A stretch of DNA of 14,126 nt from CAZZIZ01 sp964654535 (GCA_964654535.1 CAZZIZ010000082.1:1-14126); one strand, 5' to 3'. Positions 1-7,853 are shown, counted from the stretch's first letter. Numbers and translations: made by a program. Notes: generated by a model not told the origin, from the letters alone.

Positions 1-959
1 AATTGCTCATTGTACCAGTACTCTAGACCAACACTAAAAGCAATTTCTTGAAGCTCTTCACTAAAACCATCAGGCGCATCACTAAATGATCCCAGTATAC
101 CACTGATTAAGGCTTTGTCTCTAAAGTCGCCACTCGTATCAGGAGTAGGCACCAATAGTTTATTGAATTCTAGCGCTAATGAAAGCTTATTGAACTCATC
201 AACGTGGGCAGTGTATCCTACACCAACTCCAAGATTAACTGGAATGAAATCTCTTTGAGCTTCGTCGTCGGTATAAGAAACTTTGTTTCCAATATTTGTG
301 ATGGCCGCTCCAAATGAAATTTCAGAAACAGCACCACCAACAACAATGTCTTTATTATAGTAAGTTGAGATATCGGCTGCAATAGCGTTTGCCGGCTTAA
401 TAGTGTTTCCACCAGTAACTATTCCTTGAGCCAAGTTAGAGTAGACGTACTTCAAGTTTAATCCGATACCGAAGTTTTCAGACAACTTTCTAGCGTAAGC
501 CAAATCAACTGCCAATTCGTTTGGATTGAAATCTCCGAGCGGTACACCACTAAAGTCTGTAAAATTGATTTGCCCTAAAGAAAAATATCTGAATGAGGCT
601 CCAAAAGTTGAAAGTTCGTCGATTCTCTTGTAACCACTTAATTGGGTAATAAAAATATCGTCTACTAGATTGCGCAACCATGGTGTGTATGTGAGCTGTG
701 CTCCCATATCATTCTCTATAAACGCAAGCTTGGAAGTATTCCAGTAGATAGAAGCAGCATCCGGAGAAGTTGCTAAACCTACATCTCCCATTCCACCTGC
801 ACGAGCGTCTGGTGTAATTCTTAAGAACGGAATTGAAGAGAATACAACTCGACTACCGCCAAGTTCACTTGCATCAATTTGAGCATGTGTCGTCGGTGCT
901 GCAAGGCATAATCCGATAAATGCCAAAAAGAGTCCCTTTAGGGAGATTAGATTTTTCAT
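1..959 (-). CDS. porV: PorV, T9SS outer-membrane shuttle protein (C-terminus cut by window edge)
   Basis: Reading the minus strand from the ATG at 957-959 gives an open frame of 319 codons that runs off the left edge without a stop. It starts with a Sec signal peptide (MKNLISLKGL..., likely cleavage near residue 26 after THAQ). Then comes the PorV/LptO hallmark segment: FLRITPDARAGGMGDVG, followed by DAASIYWNTSKLAF. The rest alternates polar and hydrophobic residues with Gly, as in an FadL-like outer-membrane beta-barrel. In the known T9SS, PorV takes cargo from the translocon, delivers it to the attachment complex, and anchors the sortase PorU at the surface. The gene lies 47 bp downstream of porU on the same strand, so the two probably share a transcript, although a TAnnTTTG-like word lies just ahead of porV. 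Identification is firm; the C-terminal end is not visible. Confidence 0.93.
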   Translation of the reverse strand, partial: MKNLISLKGLFLAFIGLCLAAPTTHAQIDASELGGSRVVFSSIPFLRITPDARAGGMGDVGLATSPDAASIYWNTSKLAFIENDMGAQLTYTPWLRNLVDDIFITQLSGYKRIDELSTFGASFRYFSLGQINFTDFSGVPLGDFNPNELAVDLAYARKLSENFGIGLNLKYVYSNLAQGIVTGGNTIKPANAIAADISTYYNKDIVVGGAVSEISFGAAITNIGNKVSYTDDEAQRDFIPVNLGVGVGYTAHVDEFNKLSLALEFNKLLVPTPDTSGDFRDKALISGILGSFSDAPDGFSEELQEIAFSVGLEYWYNEQ

Positions 960-975
960 AGAAAAAAAATGTACG

Positions 976-983
976 CAAAAGTA
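976..983 (-). promoter_or_regulatory. Possible internal promoter (-7 box) ahead of porV
   Basis: On the minus strand the word TACTTTTG fits the Bacteroidota -7 consensus TAnnTTTG and lies 16 bases ahead of the porV ATG. A T-rich stretch with no Shine-Dalgarno sequence follows. I see no good TTTG box at the expected -33 distance, so this is only a candidate secondary promoter that could let porV be expressed apart from porU. Confidence 0.3.
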
Positions 984-1006
984 TTAATAATAAGCTATGC
1001 CCGCTA

Positions 1007-4000
1007 CTACTTGAGAATAACCAATTTTTCAACAGCTTGGGCCGAATTCTGTCCATTTTCTGAAGTAAGTGATAATCGGTAGATATAAACCCCCCTTCCT
1101 ATCACATTTCCAAAATCATCACGGCCATCCCAATGAATATCATCTACCCGTGTTTGAGCCGAAAGGACCTCTCTCGTGATTGTCTTTATTAAACGCCCAT
1201 TAACCGTAAATATTTGAATATTCACCTGCAAATTTTGACCAACTCTGTTGTGTTCAAACCAAAATGAGGTGTTATCTGTGAAAGGGTTCGGATAGTTCAA
1301 TACGCGATGTAAGGCCATTTCGGCAGACTTCTCTACCACAAACTCAGTATAGCCCTCACCAGGATTATTATAAGTATCCCAAGCTCGTGAGGAAATAGTA
1401 TGTCTACCTTCTTCCAGGTCAAAAAGTGGGAACGAAACTGCACCTTTTTGGTAGTCATTTTCAGCCGCTTTATAGTAGTCATTGACCACTATCTCTTTGC
1501 CATCCTCACCATCCAATCTTATGGTTACATCATGTCCTACACCAGTTCCAGTTGTATTGATTCCACTCTCATCTTCTATCTTCAATAAGATCAAAGGATC
1601 TTTGCTTGCAGTGCCTCCAAAAACAAAACTCTCGTCATTTACGAAGACATCAATGGTAGGTCCCTGATTATCCTCTATTGGATTCTCATTTACCCCGCCG
1701 ATTAATACATCGGTATTAAAACCATTGGCATCTCTTAATTCATCATTGGCGTAAAAACTCAATTTACCTGGGCCAATTTGAAAAGCAATATCTCGAGGAA
1801 CAACGAATGAAAATTCAAACTGACCATTAACTACACTTGCCAGTCCTTTAAAAACCAAACTCTTTCTAAGAGTAAAATCTTCCTCAAAACTTCTTTCATC
1901 CTGACCTAAGGTTCTAAAGTTTAGAAGTTTGTCATATACCTCTGGTGTAATACTTCCATTGAAGTCACTCATAAGCTCATCTCCATTGCGCACTTCGCCC
2001 TTAATCGTAACCTTACTCAACGCATTCAAAGTATCTACACTTTCTACGCCCACCGCCTGATTATTAATCTCTGTGGTCACAATATCGTATTGAGGATAGT
2101 TCAGGATTAAAGCTGGATCACCCAACAAGGCAAATTTCCGATTGTTTTCAGATTGAGAAATACTGTTTTTCCCTCTTCTCATTATTTCCCCAACTGCCAT
2201 CGGAACGCCATTTTCTCTCTCAAAAAGTTGATCCAAAAATCCACGATTCATTTGCTTGTTAGCGTTAGTATAAACCAATCGAACTGTGGTTACAATTGCA
2301 ATTGCGCCACCATTAGGATTAATTACGAGCTCCTCACCAGCTGAAACTATATTCGGATCATCAAAACGACTGAAGCTACAAGTTGCAGTAATGAAAAGAG
2401 GCAGCTTGTCTTTGTTGGTCCAACCTTTTATTGTCGGGATGTCCAAGACACCTTCGTGCGCCCAGGCATTTTCAGATCCGTGACCCACGTAGTTCATTAA
2501 AAAAGAACCACTAAATATTTTATTACTTAAAGCAGTATTTACTTCAGGATAAGTATTGCCATTAGCCGTAGGCACTTGGCTAAACGCATCAAAGTAGATT
2601 TTGTCAACGTTGTATTCCGGATGATTTGCTTCGACAGAAGCTATGTGATCTTCAGTATCGTTCAAGTGCAAGTTGTTATCCTCATCGTCAGCAATAAAAG
2701 TCAACTGGTTCAACCATTGACCCTTTGAAGCTTGTGACTTATAATGAATCACTTTATCAACCATTCCTCGCAACTCATTCGATGTACGCACTGGCAAGCG
2801 ACCTACCGCCAGATCCAATCCACTGCTAGAGTCGGTTACATCTCTTCCTTCCCCATCATCTAAAAATGAATAATAGTCGTCAGTGCAATAAGTAAAACGA
2901 GCATCGAAGGATTCATCAGATTCAAAAGTCGGAACCATATTTGAATTGTTCTCCGCCGAGATATGTATGTTCTTATAATCATAAGAAGCATCACCAACTA
3001 AACACAAAAACTTAGGCGCTAAATCCTCATTGCCGTCTGCACGATCATAAAGCATTTTTAAGTAATCACGTATTGCCGTAATGTCTTCTGATCCAGAAGA
3101 AAACTCAGCATAAACTTGTTCTATGTCAACAACCTTTGCAGTCAGGTTATCTTGTACTCTATGAAAATCAGCGAGTCGTTCTGCTTCACTCATTAGCTCA
3201 GCCGTGGTAATTATTATGTAGTCGTAAAACACTTCCTCGTGAAGGTTCTGTTGCTCAATTCCTCCAATAGCAATAGGCACAAAATGATTCTGATCGTTAA
3301 AAGCGATAAACTTTTTCATCTCTTCCGTGAGCATATTAAAAGTACCATCAGCTGCTACCGCTACTTTTCTAATATTGTCAATACTGGTTACATCCCAAAT
3401 AATAACATTAGACGCATTAGCAATTTCAAACTGCGTATTCACTCCTTCTCCAATAGACTCCTTATCTCTCCAAATTTGCTGACCATTTCTCAAAGCAGCA
3501 TCTTCAAAACTTAATGAACGACGAGCGTTTAGGAAGAAATAATCCAACCAACCTATACCGTCATTCCCGCCTGGATTAGAATAAGACAACTCCAAATTGA
3601 AACTTGAATTCATATCCTCAAGCAGTTCATCTTCTTGTTTAGATGACAAGTACAATCTGTCATAACCCTCAGTTACCTTAGCAGTAGAGATATTTAAAAA
3701 GGGAACGCCATCGGCCTTCCAAGTAAAATTGTTTGTTGCACCAGTTGAAAGCGTTCTACCGCCAACTAAGGTTTCAAAATACAACGGATCACCTGAAACT
3801 AAGTTTGGAAAGTCAATATTATAAGACTGAGTACTACCACTCTGAAAAATCTCGCCCAACCAGTTTCGACCACTATCCAAATAAAAATTCTCGTCTCGCT
3901 CGTGAGCGTACAAGTCGTCGAAGGAATCAGAAAAGTTATTTACAGTTCCTGTCGAAGTATAAGTAGGTATTTTTTTCGACGCACCCAGATCTCGGGTTAC

Positions 4001-4807
4001 ATAATAGTAATGATGATCGGTGTAATAGTTCTTTTCGAATGAAAACACACCACTATTAGTATCAAACTCCCAGCTATCAGCACCCTCTCCATAAAACAAA
4101 ATGAAGTCTTCGTCATCGAAATTTCCATTCGAGTTTTGATCAACAACTTCGACCGCAACTTCTATCAAGTCATCGTAACGACGTTCACCTGCAGTTTGTG
4201 GCAGCATGCCTCCTGGCAGACCATAAACCTGCACGTTCCCAATATTCAAATTGTCGAGGTTCATGCCGAGGTCACTTAAGAGTCCTTTCGAAATTTTGTG
4301 AATCCCATCTTGCGATACTTGCATTTTATAAAAGTCTCCCAAACTCAAAATAGATTGAGAAGTATAATCCAAGGTTGGCGTTTTTAATTGCGCAGCGTAA
4401 GTCGTATTGATTCGCAAATCAAAAGAAACAAGTCGTTCTATATTGTTGCCAACTTTGCGATAAGGAAACACCCCAACATCTAATGAATAATCGTTGCGCG
4501 ATTTTCGAAGTTTAACTTGAGGTATAATTTTATCTTGAATTAGCTCGGCTTGATCTTCACTAATTTGATCTGCCTTTTCGTAGACTGCGTTTAGCAATTC
4601 AGCAGTAGCATTTTTCGCACCATCAATTGCTACAGTTTGATGGTATACCGGAAGGCCATTATAATCTTTAGAGAAAACCGCCTCATCGAAAGTTGACAGT
4701 TCATTAACTTTGGTCCAAGAAATATCTGCATTGAGGACAATGTCCCCTTGCGCCATAAGAAGCGGACTAAATAGAATAAAATAAGCTAACTGGTAAATTC
4801 GTTTCAT
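1007..4807 (-). CDS. porU: PorU, type IX secretion system sortase (C25 peptidase family)
   Basis: A 1266-residue protein with a signal peptide (residues 1-19, cleavage after LLMAQ). A large N-terminal beta-rich region runs to about residue 500. A gingipain-like C25 domain follows at about 525-905, with the expected catalytic pair: His776 in MNYVGHGSENAW and Cys810 in FITATCSFSRFDDP. Beta-sandwich segments follow, and the last ~95 residues form a T9SS type A-like C-terminal domain (YPNPF at 1172-1176, then VNGRLIKTI and GVYIYRLSL). PorU cleaves C-terminal sorting domains from T9SS cargo and links cargo to an anchor at the cell surface. Its own C-terminal domain is known to be retained in Porphyromonas. 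The length agrees with the family. The ATG at 4807 places the signal peptide correctly. The frame ends in two TAG codons in tandem. porV follows after 47 bp, the usual pairing for this complex. Confidence 0.95.
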   Translation of the reverse strand: MKRIYQLAYFILFSPLLMAQGDIVLNADISWTKVNELSTFDEAVFSKDYNGLPVYHQTVAIDGAKNATAELLNAVYEKADQISEDQAELIQDKIIPQVKLRKSRNDYSLDVGVFPYRKVGNNIERLVSFDLRINTTYAAQLKTPTLDYTSQSILSLGDFYKMQVSQDGIHKISKGLLSDLGMNLDNLNIGNVQVYGLPGGMLPQTAGERRYDDLIEVAVEVVDQNSNGNFDDEDFILFYGEGADSWEFDTNSGVFSFEKNYYTDHHYYYVTRDLGASKKIPTYTSTGTVNNFSDSFDDLYAHERDENFYLDSGRNWLGEIFQSGSTQSYNIDFPNLVSGDPLYFETLVGGRTLSTGATNNFTWKADGVPFLNISTAKVTEGYDRLYLSSKQEDELLEDMNSSFNLELSYSNPGGNDGIGWLDYFFLNARRSLSFEDAALRNGQQIWRDKESIGEGVNTQFEIANASNVIIWDVTSIDNIRKVAVAADGTFNMLTEEMKKFIAFNDQNHFVPIAIGGIEQQNLHEEVFYDYIIITTAELMSEAERLADFHRVQDNLTAKVVDIEQVYAEFSSGSEDITAIRDYLKMLYDRADGNEDLAPKFLCLVGDASYDYKNIHISAENNSNMVPTFESDESFDARFTYCTDDYYSFLDDGEGRDVTDSSSGLDLAVGRLPVRTSNELRGMVDKVIHYKSQASKGQWLNQLTFIADDEDNNLHLNDTEDHIASVEANHPEYNVDKIYFDAFSQVPTANGNTYPEVNTALSNKIFSGSFLMNYVGHGSENAWAHEGVLDIPTIKGWTNKDKLPLFITATCSFSRFDDPNIVSAGEELVINPNGGAIAIVTTVRLVYTNANKQMNRGFLDQLFERENGVPMAVGEIMRRGKNSISQSENNRKFALLGDPALILNYPQYDIVTTEINNQAVGVESVDTLNALSKVTIKGEVRNGDELMSDFNGSITPEVYDKLLNFRTLGQDERSFEEDFTLRKSLVFKGLASVVNGQFEFSFVVPRDIAFQIGPGKLSFYANDELRDANGFNTDVLIGGVNENPIEDNQGPTIDVFVNDESFVFGGTASKDPLILLKIEDESGINTTGTGVGHDVTIRLDGEDGKEIVVNDYYKAAENDYQKGAVSFPLFDLEEGRHTISSRAWDTYNNPGEGYTEFVVEKSAEMALHRVLNYPNPFTDNTSFWFEHNRVGQNLQVNIQIFTVNGRLIKTITREVLSAQTRVDDIHWDGRDDFGNVIGRGVYIYRLSLTSENGQNSAQAVEKLVILK

Positions 4808-4820
4808 TTTCTCAGTCTAA

Positions 4821-4834
4821 GCGAATAAATTCGC
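4821..4834. repeat. Inverted repeat in the porU leader
   Basis: GCGAAT-AA-ATTCGC is a perfect dyad with 6-bp arms, 13-26 bases ahead of the porU start codon. In RNA it could form a small hairpin in the porU leader; in DNA it could be a binding site. No function is shown. Confidence 0.45.
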
Positions 4835-4860
4835 GGGCTTTATATTGATTAACAAATACT

Positions 4861-4900
4861 TAGGACGATAATTATCCTAAATTATATCCTTTAAAGGATA
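4861..4900. promoter_or_regulatory. Palindromic region between divergent porU and porP/sprF-type gene
   Basis: The 107-bp gap between the two divergent genes must hold both promoters. It contains a perfect 16-bp palindrome, TATCCTTTAAAGGATA (4885-4900), and a perfect 10-bp palindrome, GATAATTATC (4867-4876). The half-word TATCCT occurs at 4873 and 4885, 12 bp apart, and its complement AGGATA at 4895. This spacing is what a dimeric regulator site might look like. No clear TTTG/TAnnTTTG promoter pair was recognised on either strand. The regulatory role is inferred only from position and symmetry. Confidence 0.5.
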
Positions 4901-4914
4901 AAAACTGTTTCGGA

Positions 4915-5943
4915 TTGCACAGAACCGTAAATTTCTTGTTTTCGCCATTAGTAGTCTTACTTCTGTTAAGTAGCTATCCAAGCCAAATTGGTTGGTCGCA
5001 GGACTTTACATTCAGCCAATTTTATGCTGCTCCTCTGCATGTTAACCCCGCAATGATCGGTTTTAGTGAGGCGCCGAGGCTAAATTTCAATGTAAGAGAC
5101 CAATTGTCCTCATTTGACCACGCTTTCGTAACCGCAGGCCTCAGTTACGACCAATACTTCCACAAATATCGATCAGCAATAGGTTTTACCCTCGTAGGAG
5201 ATAGAGCCGGCAGCCTGGTTAATACAACCTTTGCTAGCGCCTATTACGCCTATCAGCTGCCCATAAGCGGTAAATTGAATTGCCATGTTGGCGTTCAGGG
5301 CTCATTCACTCAACAAAGCCTAGACTTTGGCGAGTTTATCTACCCAGATCAGATCAATGCCGCCACTGGACTTGAGTCCTTCTCTGCTACAGGCGAATTG
5401 CCTCTAAATCAGGCAAGTACGAGCTATTTTGATGTCAGCTCGGGTATATTATTTTACACCCAGAACTTCTATTTCGGGGCCTCAGCCAAAAATTTGACCA
5501 CCCCATCTATAAATTATACAGGAAGTAACGATTTGGGGAATAATTTAGATTTGAAATTTGGAGCTCAAATAGGCGGAGTGCTCTATTTAGGGCCCTCTCA
5601 TTATAGCGGAGAACGCTTTTATATCTCCCCAAACCTACTTTTTGAGATCCAAGGGCCTTTTAAGCAGATAAATGGCGGGATTTATGCAGGGAAAAAACGG
5701 ATGTACGGCGGATTCTTCCTGAGGCATACTATTAACAATACTGATGCGTTAATAGCCTTAATAGGGGTTAAGTCAGGGATTTTCAAGTTCGGTTACAGCT
5801 ACGATTTTACGATTTCAGGCCTAAATACGGCTGCTGGAGCACATGAATTGTCTGTTACCATTGATTTTGGCGAATCACCGTACTTAAAGAAGAAAATTAG
5901 ACAACGAGGAGCAGCTGAATGCCCGGTGATATTTCAACCTTAA
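4915..5943 (+). CDS. PorP/SprF family T9SS outer-membrane protein
   Basis: A 342-residue protein with a signal peptide (hydrophobic core FLFSPLVVLLLLSS, cleavage near residue 25-29). The mature start has the family signature DFTFSQFYAAPLHVNPAMIGF, with aromatic and Gly-rich beta strands after it (GFTLVGDRAGS, YYAYQLPISGKLNCHVGVQGSF). Length and pattern fit the PorP/SprF family. These outer-membrane barrel proteins work with PorK/N-type rings or with partner cargo adhesins such as SprB. The protein ends in CPVIFQP after a basic stretch. The start is TTG: no in-frame ATG or GTG lies between the upstream stop at 4861 and the signal peptide. AAAGGA at 4893-4898 is 16 bases ahead, far for a ribosome site. 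Many paralogs exist per genome, so I do not choose between porP and sprF. It is divergent from porU, with gldJ 64 bp downstream. Confidence 0.88.
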   Translation: MHRTVNFLFSPLVVLLLLSSYPSQIGWSQDFTFSQFYAAPLHVNPAMIGFSEAPRLNFNVRDQLSSFDHAFVTAGLSYDQYFHKYRSAIGFTLVGDRAGSLVNTTFASAYYAYQLPISGKLNCHVGVQGSFTQQSLDFGEFIYPDQINAATGLESFSATGELPLNQASTSYFDVSSGILFYTQNFYFGASAKNLTTPSINYTGSNDLGNNLDLKFGAQIGGVLYLGPSHYSGERFYISPNLLFEIQGPFKQINGGIYAGKKRMYGGFFLRHTINNTDALIALIGVKSGIFKFGYSYDFTISGLNTAAGAHELSVTIDFGESPYLKKKIRQRGAAECPVIFQP

Positions 5944-6007
5944 TTCAGTCATTCCACGTCGGAAAGTGATATTTTTATAAGCTTACAATTAATAAACCTA
6001 AATAACG

Positions 6008-7480
6008 ATGAAGAGTATCCTGAAAACATTGACCAGCGCCTTTCTTTTGGTAGGCTTACTTGGTCTGTACTCTTGTAACAAAGAAAAGTCATCAGCCACT
6101 GGTTGGAATTATAACGATCCTGAACAAGGTGGTTATGTGAAAACAGAAGGCAATGAACAAGAAACTGGTCCTGGACTAGTATTCGTAGAAGGTGGAACCT
6201 TTATGATGGGTGCCGTCGAACAAGACGTAATGTATCAGTACCACAATGTTCCGCGTAGGGTAACTGTTTCTTCTTTCTACATGGACGAAACTGAAGTTAC
6301 CAATCAGCACTACAGAGATTACATACACTGGTTAAGCAGAACTTTTGGAGATGTTTACCCAGAGCTTATAAAAAACGCCTTACCAGATACATTAGTTTGG
6401 CGTCAAGAACTCTCATACAACGAACCGTATGTTGAGTACTACTTCCGTCACCCTGGATTCAATGACTACCCTGTCGTTGGAGTTAACTGGTTACAAGCAA
6501 GTGACTACTGCCAGTGGAGATCAGATCGTGTAAACGAGCTGAACTTAATGGACAAAGGAATCATCGAGTTTGATCCAGATCAAGTTGGTGAAGACCACTT
6601 CAGTACCAAAGCATACGAGCACGGATTGTATGAACCAATTGAGGATAAAGGAATTCCTAACCTCGATCCAAATTCTGAAAGCGAAACGCGTAGAGTAAAT
6701 ATGAGCGATGGCATCCTTCAACCAAACTACCGTCTACCAACGGAAGCAGAGTGGGAATATGCTGCACTAGCACTTATCGGACTTCAGCCAAACGAAGGCG
6801 AAGAGCGTTATACAGATCGTAGAATTTATACTTGGGATGGATCAGGTGTTCGTCAAACAACACGTGGAAAGAACCAAGGAGATATGTTAGCCAACTTTAC
6901 TAGAGGTCGAGGTGACCTTATGGGACTATCCGGTGCGCTTAATGATAACGCAGAGATTACTGCTCCTGTAGGATCTTACTTAGCAAACGACTTTGGTCTT
7001 TATAACACTGCAGGTAATGTTAGTGAGTGGGTTATGGATGTTTACCGTCCTATGTCTACGCTAGATGTTGAAGAATTCAACCCATTCCGTGGTAACGATT
7101 TCAAAACATTAGATCTTGACGAAGAGAACACGCCACAGCGTGATAGCCTCGGAAGAATGAAGTATCGTTCTTATACCGAAGACGAAATTGGAACGCGTGA
7201 CAACTACCGTAAGTCTAACGTAATCAACTACCGCGATGGTGACGATGAGTCAGACGTTAACTACGACGTAAACAACACCACGTTAATCAGTGATAAAGCG
7301 AGGGTATACAAAGGTGGATCTTGGGCAGACCGTGCTTATTTCCTTTCACCTGGTACACGTCGTTTCTTAGATGAAGACAAAGCCTCAGCAATGATCGGCT
7401 TCCGTTGTGCAATGGATCGTATCGGTTCACCAGACGGAATGAAATTCAAGAAACAAAAGAACAAAAAAGCGCGTAAGTAA
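6008..7480 (+). CDS. gldJ: GldJ, gliding motility / T9SS lipoprotein
   Basis: A 490-residue lipoprotein with a signal peptide and lipobox LYSC, Cys23 being the lipid-modified residue. TGWNYNDPEQGGY follows, as in GldJ proteins. The rest is one FGE-sulfatase (SUMF1-like) fold: LVFVEGGTFMMG (57-68), FYMDETEVTNQHY (90-102), YPVVGVNWLQASDYCQW (154-170), YRLPTEAEWEYAA (241-253), FGLYNTAGNVSEWV (329-342), VYKGGSW (433-439) and IGFRCAMDRIG (463-473), with a lysine-rich tail. The cysteine pair of true formylglycine-generating enzymes, which follows GGSF, is absent (here ADRAYFLS), so the role is structural, not enzymatic. GldJ is needed for gliding and for stability of other Gld proteins in Flavobacterium. 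The acidic insert at about 350-430 occurs in family members as I remember them. The ATG at 6008 has no Shine-Dalgarno sequence, which is common in this phylum. The paralog GldK was considered, but the N-terminal motif favours GldJ. Confidence 0.92.
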   Translation: MKSILKTLTSAFLLVGLLGLYSCNKEKSSATGWNYNDPEQGGYVKTEGNEQETGPGLVFVEGGTFMMGAVEQDVMYQYHNVPRRVTVSSFYMDETEVTNQHYRDYIHWLSRTFGDVYPELIKNALPDTLVWRQELSYNEPYVEYYFRHPGFNDYPVVGVNWLQASDYCQWRSDRVNELNLMDKGIIEFDPDQVGEDHFSTKAYEHGLYEPIEDKGIPNLDPNSESETRRVNMSDGILQPNYRLPTEAEWEYAALALIGLQPNEGEERYTDRRIYTWDGSGVRQTTRGKNQGDMLANFTRGRGDLMGLSGALNDNAEITAPVGSYLANDFGLYNTAGNVSEWVMDVYRPMSTLDVEEFNPFRGNDFKTLDLDEENTPQRDSLGRMKYRSYTEDEIGTRDNYRKSNVINYRDGDDESDVNYDVNNTTLISDKARVYKGGSWADRAYFLSPGTRRFLDEDKASAMIGFRCAMDRIGSPDGMKFKKQKNKKARK

Positions 7481-7501
7481 TATTCGCTTTTGAAAATAAT
7501 G

Positions 7502-7534
7502 AAACCCCGTTCTCATTGAGGACGGGGTTTTTTT
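7502..7534 (+). terminator. Intrinsic terminator of gldJ
   Basis: AAACCCCGT pairs perfectly with ACGGGGTTT around an 11-base loop, which can itself pair CTC with GAG. A run of seven T follows directly. The stem starts 22 bases after the gldJ stop codon. This is a textbook rho-independent terminator for the porP/sprF-gldJ transcript. Confidence 0.92.
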
Positions 7535-7566
7535 GTAGACCGTATTGAAGTGGAGTTGTTTAATCT

Positions 7567-7732
7567 GGGCGTGCCCCACTCTCATCTGTGCTACGCACAA
7601 GTTCGGGGTCGGGCTTTCGGGGCTCGCTCTGATCTGTTTTCTTCACGCAAAACACTTCTAGCTCTAAGGAGCTAAGTGTTTGTGTTCAAAAACAACAGGA
7701 GCTCAAACAAACCCCTCTATCCCTCACGCAAA
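7567..7732 (+). repeat. Structured GC-rich intergenic repeat (dispersed-repeat type)
   Basis: The unit opens with GGGCGTGCCCC, then a hairpin: CCCC (7574-7577) can pair with GGGG (7605-7608) around an apical TGTGC-TAC-GCACA (7587-7599). GGGGTCGGGCTTTCGGGGC follows. A second long hairpin lies at 7651-7680: AACACTT-CT-AGCTC pairs with GAGCTAAGTGTT with a 2-base bulge. The unit ends with CCCTCACGCAA. TCACGCAAA occurs at 7643-7651 and again at 7724-7732, flanking the second hairpin. From memory, similar GGGCGT...GGGTCGGGCTTTCG...CTCACGCA blocks recur between genes in many Bacteroidota genomes. I cannot confirm that here because only one copy is in the window. Its function is unknown to me. Confidence 0.6.
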
Positions 7733-7774
7733 TCATTTCTCAAGTCATCCAAAGTCTAGTGTAACCAAGACTCA

Positions 7775-7800
7775 GACGAGTACCATTAAAAGGGTACGTC
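7775..7800. repeat. Hairpin upstream of tetR
   Basis: GAC-GA-GTACC pairs with GGTACGTC around the 8-base loop ATTAAAAG: eight pairs with a 2-base bulge. No T-run follows, so it is not a standard terminator. It lies about 55-80 bp ahead of the tetR operator-like repeat and could be an RNA hairpin or a binding site. Confidence 0.4.
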
Positions 7801-7853
7801 CAAAAGGTCAAGCCCAAACATTCTGAAGTCAAAGGGTGTCACAAATGAAACCT

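Larger units (their letters stand above)
7535..7852. other. Intergenic region without a recognisable gene
   Basis: This is the only long stretch without a gene. No frame on either strand gives a protein with a recognisable family, signal peptide or plausible start. It holds the structured repeat at 7567-7732, a further hairpin at 7775-7800, and the upstream part of the tetR promoter region. No tRNA, rRNA or riboswitch core was recognised. Confidence 0.6.

Noticed and set aside
3239..3514. Plus-strand open frame of 91 codons opposite porU
   Set aside because: It lies fully inside the strongly supported porU gene, shows no family motif or signal peptide, and has the composition of an antisense shadow. 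The same holds for the other short frames opposite or inside porV, porU, the tolC-type gene, the adaptor and the pump.
4885..4900. Palindrome TATCCTTTAAAGGATA read as a terminator
   Set aside because: It has no T-run, no loop, and lies between two divergent genes upstream of both starts, so no transcript needs to end there.
7567..7732. CRISPR array, tRNA or riboswitch in the intergenic region
   Set aside because: There is only one 9-bp direct repeat pair and no regularly spaced units. No cloverleaf with a CCA-ready acceptor stem and no recognisable riboswitch core were seen.
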